In this document: in pieces, positions 34,446 through 45,567 of the stretch
How the letters are laid out: each line of letters opens with the position of its first letter
Position numbering within the stretch: the first letter of the stretch is position 1
From: Streptomyces stelliscabiei
GTDB lineage: Bacteria; Actinomycetota; Actinomycetes; Streptomycetales; Streptomycetaceae
NCBI RefSeq assembly: GCF_014873495.1
Contig: NZ_JADBGF010000001.1
Location: forward strand, 5,270,001-5,334,000
DNA length: 64,000 nt
Reading direction: 5' to 3'
Notes under the pieces: model-generated
What the model saw: only the letters and a program-made list of their open reading frames with translations
Databases searched by the model: none
Told to the model about the DNA's origin: nothing
Position numbers and translations under genes: made by a program

Positions 34446-34607
34446 ATGTACGGCTGGATCTGGCGGCATCTGCCGGGTAACGCGTGGCTGAAGGCGCTGA
34501 TCTCCCTCGTGCTGACCCTGGCCGTCGTCTATGTCCTCTTCCAGTACGTCTTTCCCTGGGCGGAGCCCCTGCTCCCCTTCAACGATGTGACGGTGAACGA
34601 CCAGTGA
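34446..34607 (+). CDS. Small single-pass membrane protein
   Basis: 53 residues: MYGWIWRHLPGNAWLK then a helix ALISLVLTLAVVYVLFQYVF and an acidic end. ATG 34446 follows GAAGGAAGGG. Its stop overlaps the pabA start by 4 bp (GTGA), so the two are coupled. The W-I-W-R-H-L-P-G start is strikingly conserved-looking. Function unknown. Confidence 0.85.
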   Translation: MYGWIWRHLPGNAWLKALISLVLTLAVVYVLFQYVFPWAEPLLPFNDVTVNDQ

Positions 34608-35254
34608 GTGCCGCCCGACCCGCCCGGGTCCTCGTCGTCGACAACTACGACAGCTTCGTCTTCAACCTGGTCCAGTACCTCTACCAGCTGGGCGCCGAGT
34701 GCGAGGTGCTGCGCAACGACGAGGTGGCGACCGCCCACGCCCAGGACGGCTTCGACGGTGTGCTCCTGTCCCCCGGGCCCGGCACCCCCGAGGAGGCCGG
34801 CGTCTGCGTCGACATGGTCCGCCACTGCGCCGCGACCGGAGTGCCCGTCTTCGGCGTCTGCCTCGGCATGCAGTCCATGCAGGTGGCGTACGGCGGTGTC
34901 GTGAACCGCGCTCCCGAACTGCTGCACGGCAAGACCTCGCTGGTGGAGCACGAGGGCACGGGCGTCTTCGCGGGCCTGCCCACCCCCTTCACGGCGACCC
35001 GCTACCACTCCCTGGCCGCCGAGCCGACGACCGTACCGGCCGAACTGCAGGTCACCGCGCGTACCCACGACGGGATCATCATGGGCCTCAGGCACCGCGA
35101 ACTGCCCGTCGAGGGCGTGCAGTTCCACCCCGAGTCGGTGCTCACCGAGCACGGCCACCGCATGCTCGCCAACTGGCTGGCGGAATGCGGCGACCAAGGG
35201 GCCGTGGCGCGGTCGACGGGGCTCGCCCCCGTGGTGGGCAGGGCCACGGCGTGA
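34604..35254 (+). CDS. pabA: Glutamine amidotransferase, PabA/TrpG type
   Basis: 216 residues, class I amidotransferase. N-terminus VLVVDNYDSFVFNLVQYL is the PabA/TrpG signature; SPGPGTPEEAG binds; the nucleophile is Cys86 in FGVCLGMQSM; His-Glu are in VQFHPESV. It makes ammonia for aminodeoxychorismate (folate) or anthranilate synthesis; no PabB/TrpE partner is nearby. Mycobacteria have the same gene next to pknB. GTG 34604 and the following sortase start (GTGA) are both 4-bp overlaps. Confidence 0.94.
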   Translation: MSAARPARVLVVDNYDSFVFNLVQYLYQLGAECEVLRNDEVATAHAQDGFDGVLLSPGPGTPEEAGVCVDMVRHCAATGVPVFGVCLGMQSMQVAYGGVVNRAPELLHGKTSLVEHEGTGVFAGLPTPFTATRYHSLAAEPTTVPAELQVTARTHDGIIMGLRHRELPVEGVQFHPESVLTEHGHRMLANWLAECGDQGAVARSTGLAPVVGRATA

Positions 35255-36519
35255 CAGCACTGCGTCCCGAGCGCGAGAGTGCCCCCTACGGCGGCGAGGC
35301 CGCGTACGGGGGCGCCGAGTCGTTCGAGGCGGAGGCATTCGACCCCGGATCGTCCTACCGTGACACGGCCGAACCCCAGCAGTGGGCCGCCCAGCAGGCC
35401 CCTCCCTACGTCCAGGGCCAGGGCGACTGGTACGGGCAGCAGCCGTACACGGAGCCCTCGTTCGAGCCGTACGGGACCTACGAGCAGCGTCCGCAGGCTC
35501 CGTACGACGGCAGCTACGACGCCTATGCGCCGACTGGCGTCCAGGGGGAACTCCCGGCGGACACCGCCCAGGAGCACCCTCCGATCGACGAGGAGACCGT
35601 GGCGCTCCGGGTGGAGGAGGCCCGGCGGATAGCGGCGACGGCCGAGTCCATATCCCCCTCCGCCGTCACGGCCGGCCGTGCGGCCCGCCGTAAGGCCGCC
35701 AGACGGCACGGGAGGCACGGAGGCTCCCCGGGCGCCCACGGGGCTTCCAGGGCCGCTCAGGGGCCCGACCAGCCCTTAGACGCGGCCCCGCAGGCGTCGG
35801 CGCCCCTCTCCAGGATCGAGGCGCGGCGGGCGGCGCGGGCGCAGAAGCCCAGCGTGGGTGTGATCGCGAGCCGTGTCATCGGCGAGGTGTTCATCACCAC
35901 GGGTGTGGTGATGCTGCTGTTCGTCACGTACCAGCTGTGGTGGTCGAACATCCGGGCCCACCAGCAGGCGGGCAGGGAGGCGACGAGCCTCCAGGAGGAG
36001 TGGAAGAGCGGGAAGCGCGCGCCGGGAGCCTTCGAGCCGGGGCAGGGCTTCGCCATCCTGCACATCCCGAAGCTGGACGTCGTCGTGCCGATCGCCGAGG
36101 GCATCAGCAAGTCGAAGGTGCTGGACCGCGGGATGGTCGGCCACTACGACGCGAACAGCATCAAGACGGCCATGCCCGAGGCCAAGACGGGCAACTTCGG
36201 CGTCGCCGGCCACCGCAACACCCATGGTGAACCGTTCCGCTACATCAACCGGCTGAAGCCGGGTGACCCCATCGTCGTGGAGACGCAGGACACGTACTAC
36301 GTCTACGACATGGCCTCGATCCTGCCGGTGACACCGCCGTCGAACGTCAGCGTGCTCAACGCCGTGCCCCCGGGGTCGGGTTTCACCGAGCCGGGCCGGT
36401 ACATCACTCTGACCACCTGCACGCCGGAGTTCACGAGCAAGTACCGCATGATCGTGTGGGGCAAGATGGTGGAGGAACGGCCGCGCAGCGAGGGGAAGCC
36501 CGACGCGCTCGTCCAGTAG
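35251..36519 (+). CDS. srtE1: Class E sortase with long N-terminal extension
   Basis: 422 residues. The first ~200 are low complexity, rich in Tyr/Gln/Pro/Glu/Gly (PYVQGQGDWYGQQPYTEPS), then Arg/Lys-rich before the signal anchor (VIGEVFITTGVVMLLFVTYQLWW). The catalytic triad is His321 (VAGHRNTHGEPF), Cys390 (TLTTCTPEF) and Arg399 (KYRMIVWG). By gene order it matches SrtE1 of S. coelicolor, a housekeeping sortase needed to anchor chaplins and for aerial development. Confidence 0.93.
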   Translation: MTALRPERESAPYGGEAAYGGAESFEAEAFDPGSSYRDTAEPQQWAAQQAPPYVQGQGDWYGQQPYTEPSFEPYGTYEQRPQAPYDGSYDAYAPTGVQGELPADTAQEHPPIDEETVALRVEEARRIAATAESISPSAVTAGRAARRKAARRHGRHGGSPGAHGASRAAQGPDQPLDAAPQASAPLSRIEARRAARAQKPSVGVIASRVIGEVFITTGVVMLLFVTYQLWWSNIRAHQQAGREATSLQEEWKSGKRAPGAFEPGQGFAILHIPKLDVVVPIAEGISKSKVLDRGMVGHYDANSIKTAMPEAKTGNFGVAGHRNTHGEPFRYINRLKPGDPIVVETQDTYYVYDMASILPVTPPSNVSVLNAVPPGSGFTEPGRYITLTTCTPEFTSKYRMIVWGKMVEERPRSEGKPDALVQ

Positions 36520-36547
36520 GGGCTCGACCGAGGGCGGAAGAATAACT

Positions 36548-37285
36548 GTGGCAGTGACCACCGACGAGACCGAAGACAAGACGAGCGCGCCCGAGGCCGC
36601 GCCCCGCCGCCGTATGAGCCGGCTCGCCATGGCGGTCAGCGTCTTCGGTGAACTCCTCATCACAGCGGGCCTGGTGCTCGGACTGTTCGTCGTCTACTCG
36701 CTGTGGTGGACGAACGTCCTCGCCGACCGCGAGGCGGACAAGGAAGCGAACAAGGTTCGCGACAACTGGGCCGCGGAGAACGGCCCGGGCGCCCTGGACA
36801 CCAAGGACGGCATCGGCTTCCTGCACGTCCCCGCCATGGACAACGGCGAGGTGCTGGTGAAGAAGGGCACCTCCGCCAAGATCCTCAACGGTGGTGTCGC
36901 CGGGTACTACACCGACCCCGTCAAGGCGACCCTCCCCAGTTCCGAGAAGGACGGCAACTTCACCCTCGCCGCCCACCGGGACGGCCACGGCGCGAAGTTC
37001 CACAACATCGACAAGCTCGGCAAGGGCGACGCGATCGTCTTCGAGACCCGCGACAACTGGTACGTCTACAAGGTCTACGACACCCTCACCGAGACCTCGA
37101 AGTACAACGTCAAGGTCCTGTCGAACATCCCCAAGGAGTCCGGCAGGAAGAAGGCCGGCAAGTACATCACCCTCACCACCTGCACGCCCGTCTACACGTC
37201 CCGGTACCGGTTCATCGTATGGGGCGAGCTGGAGCGCGTGGAGCGGGTGAACGCGGAACGCACCCTGCCGAAGGAACTGCGGTAG
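36548..37285 (+). CDS. srtE2: Class E sortase (third of three)
   Basis: 245 residues. Signal anchor VFGELLITAGLVLGLFVVYSLWW; catalytic His143 (LAAHRDGHGAKF), Cys212 (TLTTCTPVY) and Arg221 (SRYRFIVWG). GTG start; 28 bp after the previous sortase, so one operon. By order it corresponds to SrtE2 of S. coelicolor, partly redundant with SrtE1. Confidence 0.94.
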   Translation: MAVTTDETEDKTSAPEAAPRRRMSRLAMAVSVFGELLITAGLVLGLFVVYSLWWTNVLADREADKEANKVRDNWAAENGPGALDTKDGIGFLHVPAMDNGEVLVKKGTSAKILNGGVAGYYTDPVKATLPSSEKDGNFTLAAHRDGHGAKFHNIDKLGKGDAIVFETRDNWYVYKVYDTLTETSKYNVKVLSNIPKESGRKKAGKYITLTTCTPVYTSRYRFIVWGELERVERVNAERTLPKELR

Positions 37286-37327
37286 GCAGCTGTCCCGCCG
37301 ACCGTCCGGCCGATACCCCATCGCGAT

Positions 37328-37341
37328 GTTTCACGTGAAAC
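37328..37341. promoter_or_regulatory. parS: parS site 7 (tandem pair, left)
   Basis: Perfect GTTTCACGTGAAAC; first of two sites 5 bp apart between the convergent sortase and pknB genes. Confidence 0.95.
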
Positions 37342-37346
37342 GTCCG

Positions 37347-37360
37347 GTTTCACGTGAAAC
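37347..37360. promoter_or_regulatory. parS: parS site 8 (tandem pair, right)
   Basis: Perfect GTTTCACGTGAAAC, centre 19 bp from site 7. Confidence 0.95.
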
Positions 37361-37371
37361 ATCGCTGACAA

Positions 37372-37412
37372 CGAAGAGTCCCGGCCCCCACAGAGGGGAC
37401 CGGGACTCTTCG
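37372..37412. terminator. Bidirectional terminator between srtE2 and pknB
   Basis: 13-bp perfect stem (CGAAGAGTCCCGG and complement, 37372-37384 with 37400-37412) with additional inner C/G pairing, followed by TTTG. It serves the convergent sortase and pknB transcripts. Confidence 0.88.
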
Positions 37413-37430
37413 TTTGCGGAACCGAGGGGG

Positions 37431-39422
<1,992 letters not shown>

Positions 39423-39592
39423 AGCTTCCTACCAGCCCTCTCCGTCGGATCCCGACCGCACCGATGTGTGGTCCGGCGGCTGTGCTCCGGGCATACGGTA
39501 CCCGGCTCGCCTTCTGTGACCTGGCCAACCGCGTCACCCGATACAGGACCGGTATCGCAACGTGCACCGATGTGAAGGCGACGTGAGCGGGG

Positions 39593-41059
39593 TCACTTCT
39601 TGCTGTTGATCACTGCCTGCATCACGCTCTTCGCGATCGGGGCGGCGAGACCGCCACCGGAGATGTCACCGCGATCGGCCGCACCGTCCTCGACGACCAC
39701 GGCCACGGCGACCGGCGAGCTGCCATCGCTGAGCTTGGCGTACGAGATGAACCAGGCGTACGGCTTCTCCTTGTTGTTCACGCCGTGCTGCGCGGTACCG
39801 GTCTTGCCGCCGACGGTGACGCCGCCGATCTTCGCCCTGCCGCCCGTGCCCTGGGGGTCGTTGACGACGGTTTCCATCATGTCCTGGAGCTTCTGGGCGG
39901 TCTCCGACGAGACGGCCTGGGACAGGGTCTCGGGCTCGTGCGTCTCGATGATGTCGAGGTTGGAGGCGCGCAGCTGGTCGACCATGTACGGCTTCATCAG
40001 CTCACCGTCGTTGGCGACGGCGGAGGCGACCATGGCCATCTGCAGCGGGGTGGTGCGGTTGGAGGCCTGACCGATGCCATCCATGGCGTTCTGCGGATCG
40101 TTGTCCTTGGGGTAGACGCTCTCGGCGGCGCGGACCGGGACGTCCATCTCGGCCTCGTTGAAGCCGAACTTCTCGGCCTGCTCGATCATCTTCTCGTTGC
40201 CGACGTTGTCCGACATCTTCGCGAACACGGTGTTGCAGGAGACCATCAGCGCGTAGCGCAGGGTGGCGTTCTTGCACACGCCGTGCTCGTTGGTGAGGTC
40301 GGTCTTCGTGCCGGGCAGCTGGTACGGGTCGGGGGTCTTCGTCTTGTCGTCGATGCCCGAGACGATGCTGTTCTCCAGCGCCGCGGCGGCCGTGACGACC
40401 TTGAAGGTGGAGCCCGGCGGGTAGGTCTCGCGCAGCGCGCGGTTCAGCATCGGCTTGTCGGGGTCCTTCTCCAGCTTCGAGAAGGTCTTGCTGTCCTTGG
40501 TGCTGACCCCGGCGAACGTGGACGGGTCGTAGGACGGCGTAGAGGCCAGGGCAAGGATGGCGCCGGTCTTGGGGTCGAGCGCGGCGACGGCGCCCTTCTT
40601 GTCGCCGAGGCCCTCGAAGGCCGCCTTCTGCGCGGCGGCGTTGAGGGTGGTGACGACGCTGCCGCCCTCCTTCTTCTTGCCGGTGACCATGTCCAACGTG
40701 TTCCGGAAGAAGAGCCGGTCGTCGTTCCCGGTCAGGATGCCGTCCTCAAGGCTCTCCAGCTGGGTGGCGCCGATGATCTGGGACGAGTACCCGGTGACCG
40801 GCGCCCACATCTCGCCGTTCTTCCAGGTGCGCTTGTACTTGTAGTCGAGCCCTTCGGAGGCGACGGACCCAGTGATGGCCTTGCCGTCGACGATGATGTC
40901 CCCGCGAGGCGTGGCGTAGCGCTCGATGGAGACGCGACGGTTGTACTTGTCGGTGGCGAGAGAATCCGCCTGGACGTACTGGAGCCAGTTGCTGCGGACG
41001 AGCAGGGCGAGAACCAGGAGCCCGCAGAAGATCGCGATGCGGCGCAGGGGCTTGTTCAT
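39593..41059 (-). CDS. pbpA: Penicillin-binding protein PbpA (class B transpeptidase)
   Basis: 488 residues. N-terminal membrane helix (RRIAIFCGLLVLALLVRSNW), a dimerisation domain, and a transpeptidase domain with S217-T-F-K220, S274-C-N276 and K419-T-G421. It cross-links peptidoglycan and works with the SEDS protein encoded upstream, whose stop overlaps its start by 4 bp. A 170-bp gap without a gene separates it from pknB, so pknB may have its own promoter. Confidence 0.96.
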   Translation of the reverse strand: MNKPLRRIAIFCGLLVLALLVRSNWLQYVQADSLATDKYNRRVSIERYATPRGDIIVDGKAITGSVASEGLDYKYKRTWKNGEMWAPVTGYSSQIIGATQLESLEDGILTGNDDRLFFRNTLDMVTGKKKEGGSVVTTLNAAAQKAAFEGLGDKKGAVAALDPKTGAILALASTPSYDPSTFAGVSTKDSKTFSKLEKDPDKPMLNRALRETYPPGSTFKVVTAAAALENSIVSGIDDKTKTPDPYQLPGTKTDLTNEHGVCKNATLRYALMVSCNTVFAKMSDNVGNEKMIEQAEKFGFNEAEMDVPVRAAESVYPKDNDPQNAMDGIGQASNRTTPLQMAMVASAVANDGELMKPYMVDQLRASNLDIIETHEPETLSQAVSSETAQKLQDMMETVVNDPQGTGGRAKIGGVTVGGKTGTAQHGVNNKEKPYAWFISYAKLSDGSSPVAVAVVVEDGAADRGDISGGGLAAPIAKSVMQAVINSKK

Positions 41060-42495
41060 GACGGGCGGACCACCTGGGTCATCTCGGCGTCGGGGTTGGG
41101 TGCGGGGGCGGGAGCCGGCCTGCGCGCGGTGTCGCTGATTCTGATCAGGATGCCGATGAGTGCCCAGTTCGCGATGACCGAGGAGCCGCCGTACGCCAGG
41201 AAAGGCATCGTCATACCGGTGAGGGGAATGAGGCCCATCACACCGCCCGCGACGACGAAGACCTGGAGGGCGAACGCGCCGGACAGACCGACGGCGAGCA
41301 GCTTGCCGAACGGGTCGCGCGCGGCGAGGGCGGTCCGGATGCCGCGCTCCACGATCAGACCGTAGATCAGCAGGATCGCCATCACGCCGGTCAGTCCCAG
41401 TTCCTCACCGAAGGTGGCGAGGATGAAGTCGGAGTTCGCGGCGAAGCGGATGAGTTCGGAGTGGCCCTGGCCCCAGCCGGTGCCGAGGGTGCCGCCGGAG
41501 CCGAAGGCCCACAGAGCCTCCATGGACTGCGCGGAGTGGCCGACCACGGTCTTGGAAAGCTCCCACTCGCCCATGGGGTCCAGCCAGGCCTGCACACGCT
41601 GCTGGACGTGGATCTCGAACGAGGCCACGCCGACCGCGCCCGCGGCGGACATCAGCAGACCGAAGACGATCCAGCTGGTCCGCTCGGTGGCGACGTACAG
41701 CATGATCACGAACATGCCGAAGAACAGCAGCGACGTACCGAGGTCGGTCTCGAAGACCAGGATGAGGATCGACATCGCCCAGACGACGATGATGGGGCCG
41801 AGGTCGCGGCCGCGCGGGAGGTACAGGCCCATGAAGCGGCGGCTGGCCAGCGCGAGCGCGTCGCGCTTCACCATCAGGTAGCCGGCGAAGAAGATCGCCA
41901 GCACGATCTTGGCGAACTCGCCGGGCTGGATGGTGAAGCTGCCGACCTGGATCCAGATCTTGGCGCCGTAGGTGAGTTCGGCGCCGAGGCCCGGCACCAA
42001 GGGGAGCAGCAGCAGGACCAGCGCGCCGGCCATGGAGATGTAGGTGTAGCGCTGGAGGGTGCGGTGGTCCTTGAGGAAGATCAGCACGGCGATGAGGAGC
42101 GCGATGCCCATCGCTGTGTAGACCAGCTGATTGGTCGCCTTTCCGCCCGCCTGCCCGATCTGCTGGAGCAGTTTCGACTGGTCCAGTCGCCAGATCGCCA
42201 CCAGCCCCAACCCGTTCAGCAACGTGGCCAGGGGCAGCAGCAGCGGGTCCGCGTACGGCGCGAATTTGCGCACGACGAGATGGCCGATGCCGGCCATCAC
42301 GCCGAGACCGATGCCATAGGCGGCCAGCCCTGCCGGGATCTCGTCGTTCAGGGCGAGACCCACGTTGACGTAGGCGAACACCGGGATGACGACCGCGAAC
42401 GCCAGCAGTGCCAGCTCGGTGTTGCGTCGGCTCGGGGTGCCGATCGCGCCGATCGTGGACGTGTGCTGCGTCGACGGGTTGGTAGTACTGCTCAT
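41056..42495 (-). CDS. SEDS-family peptidoglycan polymerase (RodA/FtsW type)
   Basis: 479 residues with about 10-12 membrane helices. SEDS signatures include QPGEFAKIVLAIFFAGYL, the long extracellular loop with GWGQGHSELIRFAANSDFILATFGEELG, and the C-terminal GMTMPFLAYGGSSVIANW. It polymerises glycan chains from lipid II with its cognate class B PBP, encoded directly downstream. By order it matches RodA of mycobacteria. Confidence 0.96.
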   Translation of the reverse strand: MSSTTNPSTQHTSTIGAIGTPSRRNTELALLAFAVVIPVFAYVNVGLALNDEIPAGLAAYGIGLGVMAGIGHLVVRKFAPYADPLLLPLATLLNGLGLVAIWRLDQSKLLQQIGQAGGKATNQLVYTAMGIALLIAVLIFLKDHRTLQRYTYISMAGALVLLLLPLVPGLGAELTYGAKIWIQVGSFTIQPGEFAKIVLAIFFAGYLMVKRDALALASRRFMGLYLPRGRDLGPIIVVWAMSILILVFETDLGTSLLFFGMFVIMLYVATERTSWIVFGLLMSAAGAVGVASFEIHVQQRVQAWLDPMGEWELSKTVVGHSAQSMEALWAFGSGGTLGTGWGQGHSELIRFAANSDFILATFGEELGLTGVMAILLIYGLIVERGIRTALAARDPFGKLLAVGLSGAFALQVFVVAGGVMGLIPLTGMTMPFLAYGGSSVIANWALIGILIRISDTARRPAPAPAPNPDAEMTQVVRPS

Positions 42496-42522
42496 CGTGT
42501 GACTGGGCCCCTCGCGGCTTGC

Positions 42523-44052
42523 CTACTGCTCACCGCACCGTGAGACCAGTTCCTGCTCCTCCTCCGAGAGGCTGGGGCCGGTCGACGGTGTGGGTGCGGT
42601 CTGGGTCGGGGTGGGGGACGTCGACGGTTTCGACGTCGGGGACGGTGTGGCCTTGGACGTGAGGGAGGTCTTCGTGGTTCCCGTGACTCCGCCGGCCTCG
42701 CCCGCGCCGGTCTTGGCGTTGCTGTCCGCCGCCTCGCGGCGCTCGGCGTTCTTCTTGCACGCCGACGCCTGGGTGGACAGCTCCGTGATCTTCTTCTCGG
42801 CGTTGCTCAGACCGCCCTCGGCGATCGTGGCCTCGACCAGCTTCTGCTGGTAGGGCGGGAGGTACTTGAGTTCGATCTCGGGGTGGTCCTTCTGCACCTT
42901 CGAGAGCGAGATCCACGCCAGGTCCTGGCTGATGCCCCGGTACAGCGCCACATGGTCGTCGTTGGCGCCGACGTAGTACTGCGTCTGGGTCCAGCGGTAG
43001 CCGCCGTACAGGCCCCCGCCGACCACGGCGAGGGCGAGGACGCCGAAGAAGGATCTCTTCAGCCACCTGCGCTTCCTGCGCGGCTTGACGAAGTCGTCGT
43101 CCGAGTAGTCGTCGAAGCTGCCCGCGGCCGGCATGTACCCGGTGGCGTCGCCGGAGCCGGGCGGGCCGAACTCGCCGCCACCCTGCCCGTGCCCCTGACG
43201 GCCTAGGCCCGAGGCACGGCCGGCCGGGGTCTGCATGATGCCGTTGTCCTGCAGGTGGAGCTGGTTCTCGGCGACCGCGCCGACCACGACCGGGGTGTCG
43301 GAGAGCTGCCCGGCGAGGGTGTCCCCGGTGTCGAGGTCGAGGACGTCGGCGATGATCACCGTGATGTTGTCCGGGCCGCCGCCGCGCAGCGCGAGCTGGA
43401 TCAGCTCCTGCACGGTCTCCTGCGGGCCCTGATAGCTGGCGAGGGTGTCCTCCATCGTCTGGTGGGACACGACGCCGGACAGCCCGTCGGAGCAGATCAG
43501 GTACCGGTCGCCGGCCCGCACCTCACGGATGGAGAGGTCGGGCTCGACGTGGTCGCCGCTGCCCAGCGCGCGCATCAGCAGGGAGCGCTGCGGGTGGGTG
43601 GTGGCCTCCTCCTCGGTGATGCGGCCCTCGTCGACCAGACGCTGCACCCAGGTGTGGTCCTGGGTGATCTGGGTGAGGACGCCGTCCCTGAGGAGGTACG
43701 CGCGGGAGTCGCCGACGTGCACGAGGCCGAGTCGCTGGCCGGTCCACAGCAGGGCGGTGAGCGTGGTGCCCATGCCCTCCAGCTGGGGGTCCTCCTCGAC
43801 CATGGAGCGCAGCTGGTCGTTGGCGCGCTGTACGGCGGTGCCGAGCGAGGTGAGGATGTCGGAGCCGGGGACGTCGTCGTCGAGCGTGACGAGGGTGGAG
43901 ATCACCTCCGAGGAGGCCACCTCGCCGGCCGCCTGGCCGCCCATGCCGTCGGCGATCGCGAGCAGTCGGGGACCGGCGTAGCCCGAGTCCTCGTTGCCCT
44001 CGCGGATCATGCCTTTGTGCGATCCGGCGGCGAAGCGCAGTGACAGACTCAT
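42523..44052 (-). CDS. pstP: PP2C-family Ser/Thr phosphatase PstP
   Basis: 509 residues from ATG 44052 (GAGG upstream; a longer start at 44097 is possible). Metal-binding PP2C motifs are NEDSGYAGPRLLAIADGMGGQAAGEVAS, GTTLTALLW, LVHVGDSRAYLLRDG, LICSDGLSGVV and GGPDNITVIIADV. A cytoplasmic linker, one helix (FFGVLALAVVGGGLYGGY) and an extracellular domain ending in a Thr/Pro/Ser-rich tail follow. It reverses PknB phosphorylation. Confidence 0.95.
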   Translation of the reverse strand: MSLSLRFAAGSHKGMIREGNEDSGYAGPRLLAIADGMGGQAAGEVASSEVISTLVTLDDDVPGSDILTSLGTAVQRANDQLRSMVEEDPQLEGMGTTLTALLWTGQRLGLVHVGDSRAYLLRDGVLTQITQDHTWVQRLVDEGRITEEEATTHPQRSLLMRALGSGDHVEPDLSIREVRAGDRYLICSDGLSGVVSHQTMEDTLASYQGPQETVQELIQLALRGGGPDNITVIIADVLDLDTGDTLAGQLSDTPVVVGAVAENQLHLQDNGIMQTPAGRASGLGRQGHGQGGGEFGPPGSGDATGYMPAAGSFDDYSDDDFVKPRRKRRWLKRSFFGVLALAVVGGGLYGGYRWTQTQYYVGANDDHVALYRGISQDLAWISLSKVQKDHPEIELKYLPPYQQKLVEATIAEGGLSNAEKKITELSTQASACKKNAERREAADSNAKTGAGEAGGVTGTTKTSLTSKATPSPTSKPSTSPTPTQTAPTPSTGPSLSEEEQELVSRCGEQ

Positions 44053-44180
44053 GCGCACCTCGCCCGTCGGCTCCGGGTACATCCGCACGGTGCCCACCCT
44101 CCGGTCGGGAGCGCGCCGGAGCCCCTGGTGGGGGACTCCGCTGCGTGCTCGCTCCGCTCGCGCCTATTCATGATGTAGCA

Positions 44181-44711
44181 CTACTTCCGCAGCTCGATGA
44201 CGGTCTTGCCGATGCGGATCGGCGCGCCGAGCGGAATCGGCGTGGGAGTCGTCAGTCGGTTCCGGTCGAGATACGTGCCGTTGGTGGACCCCAGGTCCTC
44301 GACGATCCACTGGCCGTCGCGGTCCGGGTAGATCCGGGCGTGCCTGCTGGAGGCGTAGTCGTCGTCCAGCACGATCGTGGAGTCGTGCGCGCGGCCCAGC
44401 GTGATGGTCTGGCCCTGCAGCGCCACGGTGGTGCCTGTCAGCGTGCCCTCGCTGACGACGAGTTTGGTCGGGGCGTTGCGCCCGCGGCGGCCGCCGCCGC
44501 CCGTGGCGGGCGCGGGCTGCTGGCCGCGCTGCTGCGGTGGGGCGGCCTGGCGGGCGGCCGCAGCCGGCCGCGCGCTCTCTCGGCGCGACCCCCGCTGGGT
44601 GACGCGCGTACCGAACAGGTCGCTGCGGATGACCTGCACGGCCACGATCACGAACAGCCACAGTACGGCCAGGAAACCCAGCCGCATGACCGTGAGGGTC
44701 AGCTCTGACAT
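44181..44711 (-). CDS. fhaB: FHA-domain protein FhaB (FipA type)
   Basis: 176 residues. N-terminal helix (LTVMRLGFLAVLWLFVIVAVQVI), an Arg/Pro/Gln linker, and a C-terminal FHA domain with ITLGRAHDSTIVL, SSRHARIY and STNGTYLDRNR. FHA domains bind phosphothreonine; this one is expected to be recruited by PknB and link to division proteins. ATG 44711 chosen as the only start before the helix. Confidence 0.95.
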   Translation of the reverse strand: MSELTLTVMRLGFLAVLWLFVIVAVQVIRSDLFGTRVTQRGSRRESARPAAAARQAAPPQQRGQQPAPATGGGGRRGRNAPTKLVVSEGTLTGTTVALQGQTITLGRAHDSTIVLDDDYASSRHARIYPDRDGQWIVEDLGSTNGTYLDRNRLTTPTPIPLGAPIRIGKTVIELRK

Positions 44712-44721
44712 TGCCCCCGCT

Positions 44722-45567
44722 TCACCCTTCGGCTTGCCGGTAAATGATGGTGCTGCTGCCCACGACGATCCGCGAGCCGTCGCGGAGCGTAGCGCGGGTG
44801 GTGTGCTGCCCGTCCACCACGATGCCGTTGGTGGATCCGAGATCCTGGATCGTCGAGGGCGTTCCGGTCCGGATCTCGCAGTGCCGACGGGAGACGCCGG
44901 GGTCGTCGATCCGCACGTCGGCTTCGGTGCTGCGTCCCAGCACCAGCGTCGGGCGGGAGATCTGATGGCGGGTGCCGTTGATCTCGATCCAGTAGCGCAT
45001 GCGCCCGCCGGCCGCCGGAGCGCCGGGCGGCCGCTGGCCGAGCGGGGCGACGCCGGGGCGGCCACCGCCGGGCGGCGGCGCGGCCGGCATGGGCGGGGCG
45101 CCCGCGGGTGCCGCGGTGGGCGGGTAGCCGTAGCCGCCGGGGCGGCCGGCGGCGGGGCTCGCCGGGGCGCCGGAGGGCGCCTGCTGGTCCGTGGATCCGG
45201 CGAGCGTACGGCTGCGCACCCGGTACAGACCGGTGTCGAGGTCGTCGGCCTTCTCCAGATGGACCTTGATGGGGCCCATGAAGGTGTAGCGCTGCTGCTT
45301 GGCGTAGTCGCGCACCATGCCGGCGAGCTCGTCGCCGAGCTGGCCGGAGTAGGGGCTGAGGCGCTCGAAGTCGGGCGTGCTCAGTTCCACGATGAAGTCG
45401 TTGGGGACGACCGTGCGGTCGCGGTTCCAGATGGTCGCGTTGTTGTCGCACTCCCGCTGGAGTGCTCCCGCGATCTCCACGGGCTGGACCTCGGACTTGA
45501 ACACCTTGGCGAAGGTGCCGTTGACCAGACCTTCGAGACGTTGCTCGAACTTCTTCAGGACTCCCAT
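44722..45567 (-). CDS. fhaA: FHA-domain protein FhaA with DUF3662 domain
   Basis: 281 residues. The N-terminal DUF3662 domain (MGVLKKFEQRLEGLVNGTFAKVF to about residue 125) is followed by a Gly/Pro/Ala linker and an FHA domain (LVLGRSTEADVRI, GVSRRHCEI, STNGIVVDG). In mycobacteria FhaA binds the phosphorylated pseudokinase MviN to control lipid II flipping. First gene of the minus-strand fhaA-fhaB-pstP-rodA-pbpA-pknB unit. Confidence 0.95.
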   Translation of the reverse strand: MGVLKKFEQRLEGLVNGTFAKVFKSEVQPVEIAGALQRECDNNATIWNRDRTVVPNDFIVELSTPDFERLSPYSGQLGDELAGMVRDYAKQQRYTFMGPIKVHLEKADDLDTGLYRVRSRTLAGSTDQQAPSGAPASPAAGRPGGYGYPPTAAPAGAPPMPAAPPPGGGRPGVAPLGQRPPGAPAAGGRMRYWIEINGTRHQISRPTLVLGRSTEADVRIDDPGVSRRHCEIRTGTPSTIQDLGSTNGIVVDGQHTTRATLRDGSRIVVGSSTIIYRQAEG

